DNA of 64,000 nucleotides from Saccharopolyspora erythraea (GTDB lineage Bacteria > Actinomycetota > Actinomycetes > Mycobacteriales > Pseudonocardiaceae). The first letter of the stretch is position 1. Every line of letters starts with the position of its first letter. The DNA lies in assembly GCF_018141105.1 (NCBI RefSeq), contig NZ_CP054839.1, forward strand, positions 6,575,411-6,639,410, read 5' to 3'. Below the pieces are notes generated by a model. The model saw only the letters and a list, made by a program, of their open reading frames with translations. It ran no database searches and was not told the origin of the DNA. A program made the position numbers and the translations under genes. Positions 21,497-29,899 of the stretch are shown one piece after another.

Positions 21497-22246
21497 ATGG
21501 GCGCGGAGGAACGCGATGAGGAGACGGTGACGCTGTGGCGGCCGACCCGGCAGAACGAACTCGATCTGGTCGCCTCGTCTGGGTGGCACGCCTGGCCACC
21601 GTGGCGGCCGGAGCAGCCGGTCTTCTATTCAGTACTCGACCGCTGGTACGCCACGAAGATCACCCGCGAGTCGAACGTCCCGCGCGAGGGGGTTGGCTAC
21701 GTCACCCGTTTCGATGTCCGCAAGTCCTTCCTCGACCGATGCACGGTGCAACACGTGGGCGGGTGTGACGTCCGGGGATACGGGATTCCGGCGGAGGATT
21801 CGGAGGATCTCAACTCGAACATAGTCGGCGCGATCACCGAGGAGGCCGATTACCGAGGATCTGTCGCCGACGAGGAGTTCGCTGCGGCCGCCGGGGCACT
21901 CGGCTCTCCGCTCCCTGCGGCCTGGTGTGACTACCTGCGCGGACGATCATGGTTCCGCCGTGGCTGGCTCTCGTCTGATTGTTACGTATGGCTGTACACG
22001 CCCCGCGAAACGGTGGAGATGGATGCCGTCCTCCGGGACACCGGGGCGGATGAGGCGTTCCCCCGGGCCGTCGTCCTTGGTGGCGACGGTTCCCGTGAGC
22101 TCCTCACGGTCGACCTACGGCACGACCCGGCTCCGGTGATGCTTGTCGACCTCACCACGAGCGGCTGGCAGGACGCACGGCCCCAAGCCGACGACATCGC
22201 TCGGTTCATCGAGCGGATCGAGTCCGGCACCTTCGCCTACGCCTGA
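21497..22246 (+). CDS. ADP-ribosylation/crystallin J1-type domain fused to a SUKH-like domain
   Basis: A 249-residue cytosolic protein. Residues 10-120 (VTLWRPTRQNELDLVASSGW, PPWRPEQPVFYSVLDRWYA, GYVTRFDVRKSF) resemble the small family annotated ADP-ribosylation/crystallin J1. Residues about 125-249 (LGSPLPAAWCDYLRG, the DVLYL-like strand, the terminal FIERIESGTFAYA) resemble SMI1/KNR4 (SUKH) proteins, often immunity proteins to secreted toxins. ATG 21497 has TAGAGT eight bases upstream and no ribosome site, so it is probably leaderless. Function unknown; both domain calls rest on pattern recognition. Confidence 0.6.
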   Translation: MGAEERDEETVTLWRPTRQNELDLVASSGWHAWPPWRPEQPVFYSVLDRWYATKITRESNVPREGVGYVTRFDVRKSFLDRCTVQHVGGCDVRGYGIPAEDSEDLNSNIVGAITEEADYRGSVADEEFAAAAGALGSPLPAAWCDYLRGRSWFRRGWLSSDCYVWLYTPRETVEMDAVLRDTGADEAFPRAVVLGGDGSRELLTVDLRHDPAPVMLVDLTTSGWQDARPQADDIARFIERIESGTFAYA

Positions 22247-22279
22247 AGGTTGTCCCGCAATCACGAGTCCGGGGCGATA

Positions 22280-22441
22280 GTGGATCACGTGCTGGCGCAG
22301 GTGATCGGGGTTGACCAGCCGGGGTGGATACCGACGTTCACGGGGCTGTCGGTGCGGCAGTTCGGCAGGCTGGTGGGCATCGTGCGACGTCCCGGCGCCG
22401 AGCAGACCGGCGCGTGGACCTCATGCGCAACCTCACCATGA
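22280..22441 (+). pseudogene. transposase N-terminal remnant
   Basis: VDHVLAQVIGVDQPGWIPTF and then TGLSVRQFGRLVGIVRRPG resemble the first 50 residues of an IS5-type DDE transposase. The frame ends at 22441 with no DDE domain and no inverted repeats nearby. The rest of the gap to 22594 has no recognisable gene. Confidence 0.5.
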
Positions 22442-22594
22442 CCCACTGAACACCCGCCCCGACGAAGCCCGCGCATTCCCATGCCCTGCACCAGCACTTG
22501 ATCACCACGGGACACCTTCTAGGCGCGAGCCACCCGGTCGACGACGTCGCGACCGGCGCTGAAGGCTCGTTCCCCACGGGTTCGGCCGACGGTT

Positions 22595-23821
22595 CTACCG
22601 GGCCGTTTCCGTCCAGGTGACCGGCAGTTCGTGGACGCCGTAGATGTTCATGTCGGTCCTGAGCTTCACCTCGCCTGCCGGGATGGCGAGCTCGAGGACC
22701 GGGAAGCGACGCAGCAGTCCGCCGAAACCGGCGCGCATCTCGATGCGGGCCAGTTGCTGGCCGAGACATTGGTGGATGCCGTGTCCGAAGGACAGGTGAC
22801 CGCGGGCCTTGCGGTGGATGTCCAGGCTGTCGGGGTTCTCGAAGCGCTGGGGGTCGCGGTTGGCCGCCAGCAGCGAGACGACGACGGTCGATCCCCTGCC
22901 GATCGTTTCACCGCCGAGCTCGATGTCATCCGTGGCATAGCGGTAGAAGACGTCGGCGACGGACAGGTAGCGCAGGAGTTCCTCGACGGCATCGGGCAGC
23001 AGGTCCGGGTCGGCGCGCAGTTCGGCCAGCTGCTCGGGGTGCTCCAGGAGCGCGAAGGTGCCCAGTGCCAGCATGTTGGCGGTGGTCTCGTGGCCGGCGA
23101 GCAGCAGCAGGAAGGCGGCGCCGGTCAGCTCCTCGATGGTGAGGTCGTCGTGGCGGGCCAGGTCGGACAGCACGTCGTCGCCGGGTTCGGCGCGCTTGCG
23201 CGTGACCAGTTCGGCCAGGTACGTGGTCATCGCTCCCCACGCGGCCATCTTCTCGTCGAGGGACTGGTCCCTGACCATGAACTTGGCGGAGTTGGCCTGG
23301 AAGTCGTCCCGGTCCGCGTAGGGGACACCGAGCAGCTCGCAGATCACCAGCGAGGGCACCGGCAGCGCGAACTCCTTGACCAGGTCGACCGGCGGGGTCA
23401 GGCGCGCCAGCTCGTCCAGTTGCAGCTCGGTGATGTCGACGATCTGCTCTTCGAGCATCTTCATGCGTTTGACGGTGAAGGCGCCGGTGAGCTTGCGCCG
23501 CAGCCGGGTGTGCTCCGGCGGGTCCATGGCGATGAACAGGCCCGGCACCTGCGGGGACGGTTCGGTGGGGGCGGGCATGCCGGGGGTCTCGTACGGCACG
23601 TGCTGGATGCCGATGTCCTGGCGGGAGCTGAACCGGGTGTCGGCCATGAGCCGGCGGACCGCGTCATAGCCTGTGACGAGCCAGCCCTCGTGACCGTCGG
23701 GGAAGATCATGGGACTGACGGGGTGAGCATCGCGCAGCCGGGTGATCTGGCTGGGCGGGTCGAAGGGGCCCGCGTCGCGCTCCATGGGGAGGCCGTGCGG
23801 GATGGGGACCGTTCGGGTCAT
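22595..23821 (-). CDS. cytochrome P450
   Basis: A 408-residue bacterial class I P450, similar in style to CYP105/CYP107. All signature parts are present: I-helix LAGHETT (241-247), ExxR Glu281-Arg284, and the haem loop FGHGIHQCLGQ with axial Cys352. It needs ferredoxin and reductase partners, which are not adjacent. ATG 23821 is preferred. It lies 97 bases after an alpha/beta hydrolase on the same strand, suggesting a two-gene oxidation/hydrolysis unit. Substrate not predictable. Confidence 0.95.
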   Translation of the reverse strand: MTRTVPIPHGLPMERDAGPFDPPSQITRLRDAHPVSPMIFPDGHEGWLVTGYDAVRRLMADTRFSSRQDIGIQHVPYETPGMPAPTEPSPQVPGLFIAMDPPEHTRLRRKLTGAFTVKRMKMLEEQIVDITELQLDELARLTPPVDLVKEFALPVPSLVICELLGVPYADRDDFQANSAKFMVRDQSLDEKMAAWGAMTTYLAELVTRKRAEPGDDVLSDLARHDDLTIEELTGAAFLLLLAGHETTANMLALGTFALLEHPEQLAELRADPDLLPDAVEELLRYLSVADVFYRYATDDIELGGETIGRGSTVVVSLLAANRDPQRFENPDSLDIHRKARGHLSFGHGIHQCLGQQLARIEMRAGFGGLLRRFPVLELAIPAGEVKLRTDMNIYGVHELPVTWTETAR

Positions 23822-23918
23822 CGGAATTCCTTTCGTGGCGGTGGTTGCGGCGACGATCGCCGGTGGAGCAGGTATGCGACACGCGGCACTGAAACCGAAT
23901 TGCCGCAGACGTGCTCGG

Positions 23919-24830
23919 TTAGGCGCGCGCCCGGCCGACGACGTCGCGGATCGCCTGGACCACGGCGTCGGAACGCTCGAAGCAGAGCTGGCTGTGACCG
24001 GTGTCGGAGAGGATCCGCTGCTCCCCGTGCGAGACCGCGCTCACCAGGGCCGCGTCCAGTCTTTTCTTGCCGTCGTGCATCGCCTGCAACGTCTGCTCCG
24101 GCATCAGCGCCTGCTGGCCGGGGTCGATGCCCAACGGGGTCAGCGCGATCACCGGGACGTCGGGAACGTCCGGTCCGGCCCGAAGTTCGGTGGCGAGTTC
24201 GGCCAGCGTGCCGCGCTCGGCGACGCCGACGTGGATCCACCTGTCGCTCACGTGGTAGTCGATCAGCGGTTCCCGCACGTGGTCCGGGAAGTCCCCGAGC
24301 AACTCGGCGCACATCTCGCGCATGGCAGGGAGCCCCTGCCGGAGCTGCTCCGGAGACGGCGCCATCCGCTCGCTCGCGGCCAGGCTCGCCTCGGGAGGCA
24401 GGAAGTCGTCCCAGTCGCGGTGGAAGGCGTCCAGCCAGACCAGCCCGGCCACCTCCCGCGGGTACAGCTGCGCGAACCGATGCGCGTAGGCGCCGCCGAG
24501 GGAGTGCGCCACCAGAACGTACGGGGCGGCGATGTCCTGGGCGTGCAGCAGCTCGTGCAGTTCCGCGGCGACCGCGGCGGCGGGGCGCGGCAGCGGGAGG
24601 GGGTCGCTGTAGCCGGTGCCGCCGCGGTCGTACACGACGGCGGTGGTGAACCGTGAAACCCCTTGCTGGACACCGAAATAGTCCAGACCGACCGCGCTCG
24701 CGCCCGGCAGGAACACCACGGCCGGTCCGCCGCTGCCCGACCGATGCACGAAAAGGCGGCGGCCGTCGACTTCCTGGAACCCGCCGACCGCAGGAGCGGG
24801 CGGAGCCGCGGAAGTGATGTTCTTCGTCAT
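23919..24830 (-). CDS. alpha/beta hydrolase
   Basis: A 303-residue cytosolic hydrolase starting MTKNITSAAPP at ATG 24830; GGAG is nine bases upstream. The fold is clear: oxyanion region VFLPGAS, DRGGTGYSD, nucleophile Ser in VAHSLGGAYA, and catalytic His in DTGHSQL near the C-terminus. It is upstream of the P450 on the same strand. A 21-bp palindrome of the MerR operator type lies just before it. Substrate unknown. Confidence 0.88.
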   Translation of the reverse strand: MTKNITSAAPPAPAVGGFQEVDGRRLFVHRSGSGGPAVVFLPGASAVGLDYFGVQQGVSRFTTAVVYDRGGTGYSDPLPLPRPAAAVAAELHELLHAQDIAAPYVLVAHSLGGAYAHRFAQLYPREVAGLVWLDAFHRDWDDFLPPEASLAASERMAPSPEQLRQGLPAMREMCAELLGDFPDHVREPLIDYHVSDRWIHVGVAERGTLAELATELRAGPDVPDVPVIALTPLGIDPGQQALMPEQTLQAMHDGKKRLDAALVSAVSHGEQRILSDTGHSQLCFERSDAVVQAIRDVVGRARA

Positions 24831-24844
24831 GCGCCAAGGCTCCA

Positions 24845-24865
24845 ACCCTGACGCAGCGTCAGGGT
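24845..24865. promoter_or_regulatory. MerR-type operator upstream of the hydrolase-P450 pair
   Basis: Perfect 10-base arms ACCCTGACGC and GCGTCAGGGT around one A. On the minus strand it follows TTGACC, a good -35, as in MerR-regulated promoters where the operator fills a long spacer. No convincing -10 was found at the expected distance. The palindrome is absent upstream of the MerR gene at 20.7-21.4 kb. Confidence 0.6.
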
Positions 24866-25030
24866 CAAGCTTTTCCGCGCGGAGTGCTCGCGCTGGGGCC
24901 ACTTCGGCTCAGAGCGGCGAGGAATACGTGGCCGCGTCCGCACAACGCACCCGGTCGGCGCGGCCCGGCGGGGACGGACGGGGGGAAGCGTCCCCGCCGG
25001 GCAGGCGGGCCGGGGCCGTCAGGCGGGCCC

Positions 25031-25150
25031 GGCCGGTCAGGGGGACCGGCTCGCCAGGCGGGCCCGCGGCATAAGGCCGTCCGGCCAGTCAGAGGGACCG
25101 GCTCGCGAGGTGGGCCCGCCGCGGCAAGCCGACCGGCCGGTCAGGCGGGC
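25031..25150. repeat. 52-bp tandem repeat
   Basis: Two copies (25031-25082 and 25083-25134) share GGCCGGTCAG, GGGACCGGCTCGC and GGCGGGCCCGC blocks; a third partial copy from 25135 runs into the dhaL stop codon. Extremely GC-rich with self-complementary parts, so it may also end dhaKL transcription. The rest of 24870-25030 holds only more GC-rich sequence. Confidence 0.65.
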
Positions 25151-25770
25151 GCCGTGACCGACACCGCCGCGTCGAAGAACCACGCGACGGTGAGCGCGCC
25201 GGGGTCGACGACGCCCCGCGCGTGCTCGCCGACGTAGCTGGCGCGACCGCGCCGGGCCAGCAGCTGCTCGGTGGACTCGGCTCCCTCGTGCGCGGCGGTG
25301 GCGGCCGAGCGCAGCGCGCCGGGCAGGTCGGTGCCTTCCCCGACCGCGGCGCTCAGCGCCTCGGCGGCGGGCACCATCGCGTCGACCATCGTCTTGTGCC
25401 CGACCTCGGCCTTGCCGAGCCGCTGCACGACGGCGGCTGCGTTGGCCGCGCCGGTGGCGACGGCCTCCGCGGTGGTCGCGGCCGCGAACGCCTTGGCGAA
25501 CTCCCGGAACCACATGCCGAACAGCGGTCCGCTGGTGCCGCCGGTGTTGAGGAATCCGTTGGCCACCGCGGTGAACACCGCCTCCGGGCTGTCGGTGGGC
25601 CCGGCCTCCAGGTTCGCCGATGCCCGCCGCAGCGCGGAGCGGAGGTTGGTGCCGTAGTCGCCGTCGCCCGCGCGGCGGTCGAGGTCGGTCAGGTCGGCGA
25701 AGCGGTCGTCGATGTCGGCGGTGAACCGGTCGATCCAGGACCGGGCGTCCTCTGCGGTGAGGGATTGCAT
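25141..25770 (-). CDS. dhaL: dihydroxyacetone kinase, ADP-binding subunit DhaL
   Basis: A 209-residue alpha-barrel subunit that carries the nucleotide and phosphorylates dihydroxyacetone held by DhaK. The Mg/ADP-binding acidic motif is LDRRAGDGDYGTN (30-42), and GGTSGPLFGMWF forms the phosphate cap. Start ATG 25770 with GGAG upstream; an in-frame GTG at 25794 overlaps the dhaK stop (GTGA) and could be used instead. No dhaM (PTS phosphodonor) gene follows; it may be elsewhere. Confidence 0.93.
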   Translation of the reverse strand: MQSLTAEDARSWIDRFTADIDDRFADLTDLDRRAGDGDYGTNLRSALRRASANLEAGPTDSPEAVFTAVANGFLNTGGTSGPLFGMWFREFAKAFAAATTAEAVATGAANAAAVVQRLGKAEVGHKTMVDAMVPAAEALSAAVGEGTDLPGALRSAATAAHEGAESTEQLLARRGRASYVGEHARGVVDPGALTVAWFFDAAVSVTAPA

Positions 25771-25790
25771 GTCGGGTCTCCGTTCGTCGT

Positions 25791-26798
25791 TCACCAGGTC
25801 AGGGCGGGGGTCCGGACCGGCGCGTCCCACAGGTCCACGAAGTCGTCCTCGGCGCGCAGCAGGGTCACCGAGAAGCCGCGCATGTCCAGGGCCGTCACGT
25901 AGGGGCCGACCAGCGACCGGGCCACGCCGACGCCGAGGCCGCCGAGGAAGGCGGTCAGCTCGCGGTGCGCCACCGACAGTTCGAGGGCGTGGGTGGAGCC
26001 GAGGCCGTTGACGATGGCGATCACCCGGTCGCCGTCGCCGAGGCCGAGCTCGGCGGTGATCGGCCGGGTGAGCTCGGCGACCAGGTCGCGGGCGGGGCCG
26101 AACGGGCGGCGGCCGACACCGTGCTCGCCGTGGATGCCGACGCCGAACTCCACCTCGTCGGCGGGAAGTTCGAAGGAGGGCTGCGACTGGCCGGGGTGGG
26201 TGCACGCCTGCAACGCCAGCGCCATCGTGCGGGCGGAGTCGACGACCCGCTTGCCGAGCAGGGCCAGGTCCGACAGCGACGCACCGCGTTCGGCCGCCGC
26301 ACCGCAGATCTTCTCCACCGCGACCACCGCGGCCGTGCCGCGCCGCCCGGGTCCGCCCTCGTCGGCGCTGGAGGTGGCCAGGTCGTCGTCGACCAGGACG
26401 GTCTCGACCTCGATGCCGTCCTCGCGGGCCAGTTCGGCGGCGATGGAGAAGTTCAGCACGTCGCCGGTGTAGTTCTTGACGACCAGCAGCACGCCCCGGC
26501 CGCGGTCGGCGGCGCCGATCGCCGCACGGATCTGGAAGGCGGTCGGGCTGGCGAACACCGCGCCCGGCACCGCCGCGTCGAGCATGCCCCTGCCGACGAA
26601 ACCGGTGTGCAGCGGCTCGTGGCCGGATCCGCCGCCGGAGACCAGGGCGACCTTCGGGCTCGCGGCGTCGTCGTCGGCGCGGACGACGTAGGCGGGGTCC
26701 GGGTTGGCGCGCAGCAGGTCCGGGTGCGCCTGTTGCAGGCCCTGCAACGCCTCGGCCACGAAGTCATCCGGGTCGTTGATCAACTGCCGCACTGACAT
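25791..26798 (-). CDS. dhaK: dihydroxyacetone kinase, substrate-binding subunit DhaK
   Basis: A 335-residue subunit that binds dihydroxyacetone covalently through a His, here His223 in VGIHGEHGVGR. GGGSGHEPLHTGFVG (55-69) and VLLVVKNYTGDVLNF are other family signatures. It feeds dihydroxyacetone phosphate into glycolysis. It is the first gene of dhaKL and is divergent from an IclR regulator, with a large palindrome between them. Confidence 0.95.
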   Translation of the reverse strand: MSVRQLINDPDDFVAEALQGLQQAHPDLLRANPDPAYVVRADDDAASPKVALVSGGGSGHEPLHTGFVGRGMLDAAVPGAVFASPTAFQIRAAIGAADRGRGVLLVVKNYTGDVLNFSIAAELAREDGIEVETVLVDDDLATSSADEGGPGRRGTAAVVAVEKICGAAAERGASLSDLALLGKRVVDSARTMALALQACTHPGQSQPSFELPADEVEFGVGIHGEHGVGRRPFGPARDLVAELTRPITAELGLGDGDRVIAIVNGLGSTHALELSVAHRELTAFLGGLGVGVARSLVGPYVTALDMRGFSVTLLRAEDDFVDLWDAPVRTPALTW

Positions 26799-26857
26799 CC
26801 AGCGCCCTCCTCCGGGAGCGTCGCGCCGGTCCGGCCCCGAACCGGCGTCGTTGCCGT

Positions 26858-26880
26858 ATCGTCGAATTCGATTCGACGAT
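26858..26880. promoter_or_regulatory. palindromic operator between dhaK and iclR-type gene
   Basis: Perfect 10-base arms ATCGTCGAAT and ATTCGACGAT flank TCG. A second weaker repeat, CGAAA-GCG-TTTCG, follows at 26883-26895. Central in the 183-bp divergent region, so it is the likely IclR binding site for both genes. Confidence 0.65.
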
Positions 26881-26981
26881 GTCGAAAGCGTTTCGCACCA
26901 TACGGCGCCGTTTCACTGCTGTAAAGTGCGGTGTCCATTCCCCCGCCGGGCCGGACACGGGGGACGGCCGGAGAGGACGCG

Positions 26982-27731
26982 ATGATCCAGTCCGTCGATC
27001 GGGCGATCCGCGTTCTCGGCGTCCTGCAGGGAGCGCGGCTGCTGAGCCTGTCGGAGGTCGCCGCCCGGCTGGAGCTGCCGCCGTCGACCGTGCACGGCAT
27101 CATCAAGACGCTGCTCGCGCACGGGATGGTCGTGCAGGACCGGGCGACCGCCCGCTACCGGCTGGGGCCGGCGGTGCTCAAGCTCGGCAACGTCTACCTC
27201 GACACGCTGGAGCTGCGTTCGCACACGCTGTCCTGGTCGGCGGAGCTGGCGCGCCGCACCGGCTTCGCGGTGCGCACCGGGGTCGCGCTGCCGGACGAGG
27301 TGATGATCATCCACCACGAGCCGCGGCCGGACGGGTCCCGCCAGATGCCCGAGGTCGGCATCGTGATCCCGATCCACGCCAGCGCGCTCGGCAAGGTCAT
27401 CCTCGCCTACTCCCCCGCGCTGGCCGACGGGCTGGGCAGCGGCGAGCTGCGCAGCATGACCGGCGACACCGTCACCGACGCGAACGCGCTGCGCGAGCAG
27501 CTCACCGCGGTGCGCTCCAACGCGCTGGCGACCGAGCAGGAGGAGGCGGTGCTGGGCGAATGCGGGCTCGCCGCGCCGATCTTCGACTCGACGGGCGCGG
27601 TCGCGGGCGCGATCGGCGTGGTCGTGCCGATGCTGGAATGGCCCGCGGAAGGCGCGGTCGCGACGGCGGTGCGCGAGGCTGCCCGCAACATCTCCCGGGA
27701 ACTCGGCGCACCACGCTGGCCCGCCGCCTGA
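26982..27731 (+). CDS. IclR-family regulator of dhaKL
   Basis: A 249-residue regulator. The N-terminal winged helix has SLSEVAARLELPPSTVHGIIKTL (about 22-45), and the C-terminal effector domain (about 75-245) has HASALGKVILAYSP and AAPIFDSTGAVAGAIGVVVP. Start ATG 26982 with GAGAGGA upstream. Divergent from dhaK, so it probably controls dihydroxyacetone/glycerol use, with dihydroxyacetone or a related triose as a plausible ligand. Confidence 0.9.
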   Translation: MIQSVDRAIRVLGVLQGARLLSLSEVAARLELPPSTVHGIIKTLLAHGMVVQDRATARYRLGPAVLKLGNVYLDTLELRSHTLSWSAELARRTGFAVRTGVALPDEVMIIHHEPRPDGSRQMPEVGIVIPIHASALGKVILAYSPALADGLGSGELRSMTGDTVTDANALREQLTAVRSNALATEQEEAVLGECGLAAPIFDSTGAVAGAIGVVVPMLEWPAEGAVATAVREAARNISRELGAPRWPAA

Positions 27732-27892
27732 TGACCTGGATCGCCGACACCCCGGCCGTACCTGGGGCCCTCCTCGCGGCGCGGTGCCGACGCCACTTCT
27801 GACACCTGCCCAGACGGACCGGTGTCCCCGCGGCTGGCACCAACGGAAGACGCTCCTCCCCGCCGCGCGGCGCCGGGAGGGACCGGCCTCCC

Positions 27893-27970
27893 TATGGTTG
27901 CTCCATGCCGTCCCGAGCGATCCCGTGGTCCGTCCGGCCGAGCGCGTGCGCCGTGGAGGGCGCGCGGTGA
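27893..27970 (+). promoter_or_regulatory. promoter and leaderless 21-residue upstream ORF of the sensor kinase
   Basis: TATGGT (27893-27898) is followed six bases later by an ATG (27905) opening a 21-codon frame (MPSRAIPWSVRP...) that stops at TGA 27968-27970, overlapping the kinase GTG. The layout fits a leaderless message in which the small ORF feeds ribosomes to the kinase. It also shows that the kinase has its own promoter. Confidence 0.45.
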
Positions 27971-29325
27971 GGGGGTCGCTGCGGGCGCGCATCGCCGTCG
28001 CCGCCGCCCTGGCGGTCGCGGTCGCGGTGTCGGCGATGGCCGTCGCCGGTTACGCGATCGTCGCCCACGAGCTCGACCGCTCGCTCAACCTCGGCCTCCA
28101 GCGCGAGGTGACGCGGCTGGTGCGCCAGGAGCAGGCGCGGCCGGACTCGTGGAGCCCATCGGGGCCGTGTGTCTTCCTCGCCGCCCCGGCGTGCGTGCAG
28201 CGGGTCGGCACCGACGGGCGGGGCGAGGGCGACTACGCGCTGCCGGTCGACGACGGCGCGCGGGCGGTGGCGGCCGGGGCCCGGTCCGCCTACTACCGCG
28301 ACGTGACGCTGGAGGGGTATCCGGTCCGCGTGCTGACCGCGCCGCTCGCGCCCGGCACCGCGGTGCAGGTGGCCGTGCGCTCCGACCGCAACGCCGAGAG
28401 CCTGAACCGGATCGGCGTGGCCTTCCTGCTCGCCGGGCTCGCCGGGGCCGGACTCGCGGCCGGCGCCGGTTTCGTCGTCGCGCGCACCGGGTTGGCGCCG
28501 GTCGCGGCGCTGACCGCGACCGCGGAGCGGGTCGCCCGCACCCGCGACCCGGACGAGCGCATCGAGGTCACCGGCACCGACGAGCTGGCCCGGCTGGCGA
28601 CCAGCTTCAACACGATGCTCGTCGAGCTGCGGCACGCGCTGGACACCGCGCAGCGGTCGCTGTCCGCGCAACGCCGCCTGGTCGCCGACGCCTCGCACGA
28701 GCTGCGCACCCCGCTGACCGGGCTGCGCACCAACATCGACCTGCTCGCCCGCGCCGAACGCCTCACCCCGCGGCAGCGCTTCGACACCGTGGAGGCGTTG
28801 CGGGTGCAGGGAACCGAGCTCACCGGGCTGGTCAACGACCTGATCGACCTGGCGCGCGGCGACGATCCCGAGGCACCGGCGGAGGCGGCCGAGGACGTCG
28901 CGCTCGACCGGCTCGTCGCCGACTGCGTGCGGCGCGCGCAGCGGCACTGGCCGCGGATCACCTTCGAGTCCCGGCTCGACGCGGCGATCATCGAGGGTGC
29001 TCCCGCCAGGCTGGCCCGCGCGGTCACCAACCTGCTCGACAACGCCTCCAAGTTCAGCCCGCCGGGAGGTGTCGTGGAGGTCGTGCTGCGAGATCGGGAG
29101 CTGACGATCCGCGACCACGGCCCGGGAATCCCGGCCGAGGACGCCGAGCACGTCTTCGACCGCTTCTACCGCGCCGCCTCGGCGCGCGGGCTCCCTGGCT
29201 CCGGCCTGGGGCTGGCGATCGTCCGGCAGGTGGCCGATGCGCACGGGGCGACGGTCACCGCCGAGGCGCCCGAGGGCGGCGGAACCGCCATGCGAGTGCG
29301 ATTTCCCGCCGAACCAGGGACGTGA
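27967..29325 (+). CDS. sensor histidine kinase (MprB-like architecture)
   Basis: A 452-residue membrane kinase: TM1 at about 8-32, an extracellular sensor of ~110 residues with two Cys, TM2 at about 150-172, HAMP (173-225), HisKA with His244 in DASHELRTPLTG, and HATPase with NLLDNASKF, DHGPGIP and GSGLGLAIVRQ. Start GTG 27967 with GGAGGG upstream. No response regulator adjoins; the nearest is the orphan at 19.96 kb, same strand. The signal is unknown. Confidence 0.93.
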   Translation: MRGSLRARIAVAAALAVAVAVSAMAVAGYAIVAHELDRSLNLGLQREVTRLVRQEQARPDSWSPSGPCVFLAAPACVQRVGTDGRGEGDYALPVDDGARAVAAGARSAYYRDVTLEGYPVRVLTAPLAPGTAVQVAVRSDRNAESLNRIGVAFLLAGLAGAGLAAGAGFVVARTGLAPVAALTATAERVARTRDPDERIEVTGTDELARLATSFNTMLVELRHALDTAQRSLSAQRRLVADASHELRTPLTGLRTNIDLLARAERLTPRQRFDTVEALRVQGTELTGLVNDLIDLARGDDPEAPAEAAEDVALDRLVADCVRRAQRHWPRITFESRLDAAIIEGAPARLARAVTNLLDNASKFSPPGGVVEVVLRDRELTIRDHGPGIPAEDAEHVFDRFYRAASARGLPGSGLGLAIVRQVADAHGATVTAEAPEGGGTAMRVRFPAEPGT

Positions 29326-29397
29326 TGGCCACCTCGCACCACTCGGGGGTCGGCCGCGTGCACAATACGTTCTGTCGATCAAGCGCGAAAGGACGTC

Positions 29398-29811
29398 ATG
29401 GGACGCAACGTGCGGTTATCGCTGAGCATCCTGCTGGCGGCGGGACTCACTTCCGGATGTGCCTCGTTGCTCCCGGACGCACCGGACGCCGAGGCCGAGT
29501 ACGCCAACCTCGCCGAGGTCGCCCGGGCCGGCGACGCCACCCGGAGCCTGGTGCCGGCGTGGATCCCGCCGCAGGCCGAGAACATCGTGGTGAAGCACGA
29601 CGCGCACGAGCGCATCATGCGGTTCCGGCTGGCGGGCGGGATGCTTCCGGCCGACGTGTGCAAGCCGGTCGCGGCACCGCAACCGCCCGCGCTGGACGCG
29701 ACGTGGTGGTTCGACGACCTGCCGCAGGGCAAGGCGCTGCTCTGCGGCGCGGACTCGGTCGCCGTAGCCGAGCAGGGCAACGTCTTCGTCTGGACCGTGA
29801 CGGCCCCCTAG
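29398..29811 (+). CDS. small lipoprotein
   Basis: A 137-residue exported protein with lipobox LTSGC (Cys21) after a short hydrophobic stretch, so it should be anchored outside the membrane. The mature part has DLAEVARAGD-like acid-rich start, WIPPQAENI and WWFDD segments and two further Cys. Family not recognised; similar small lipoproteins often follow kinase genes. It starts 72 bases after the sensor kinase and may belong to its operon. Confidence 0.8.
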   Translation: MGRNVRLSLSILLAAGLTSGCASLLPDAPDAEAEYANLAEVARAGDATRSLVPAWIPPQAENIVVKHDAHERIMRFRLAGGMLPADVCKPVAAPQPPALDATWWFDDLPQGKALLCGADSVAVAEQGNVFVWTVTAP

Positions 29812-29899
29812 CTCGGCGCACCGCGTCGGGCCACCGCTCGACGAAGCCGGGCCGAGGGGCGGATTGCGCTCCCTCGGGCCGGTTCGCGGGTGGAGTCGA

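Noticed and set aside
22250-22594. Complete insertion sequence around the transposase remnant
   Set aside because: No terminal inverted repeats, target duplication or catalytic domain.
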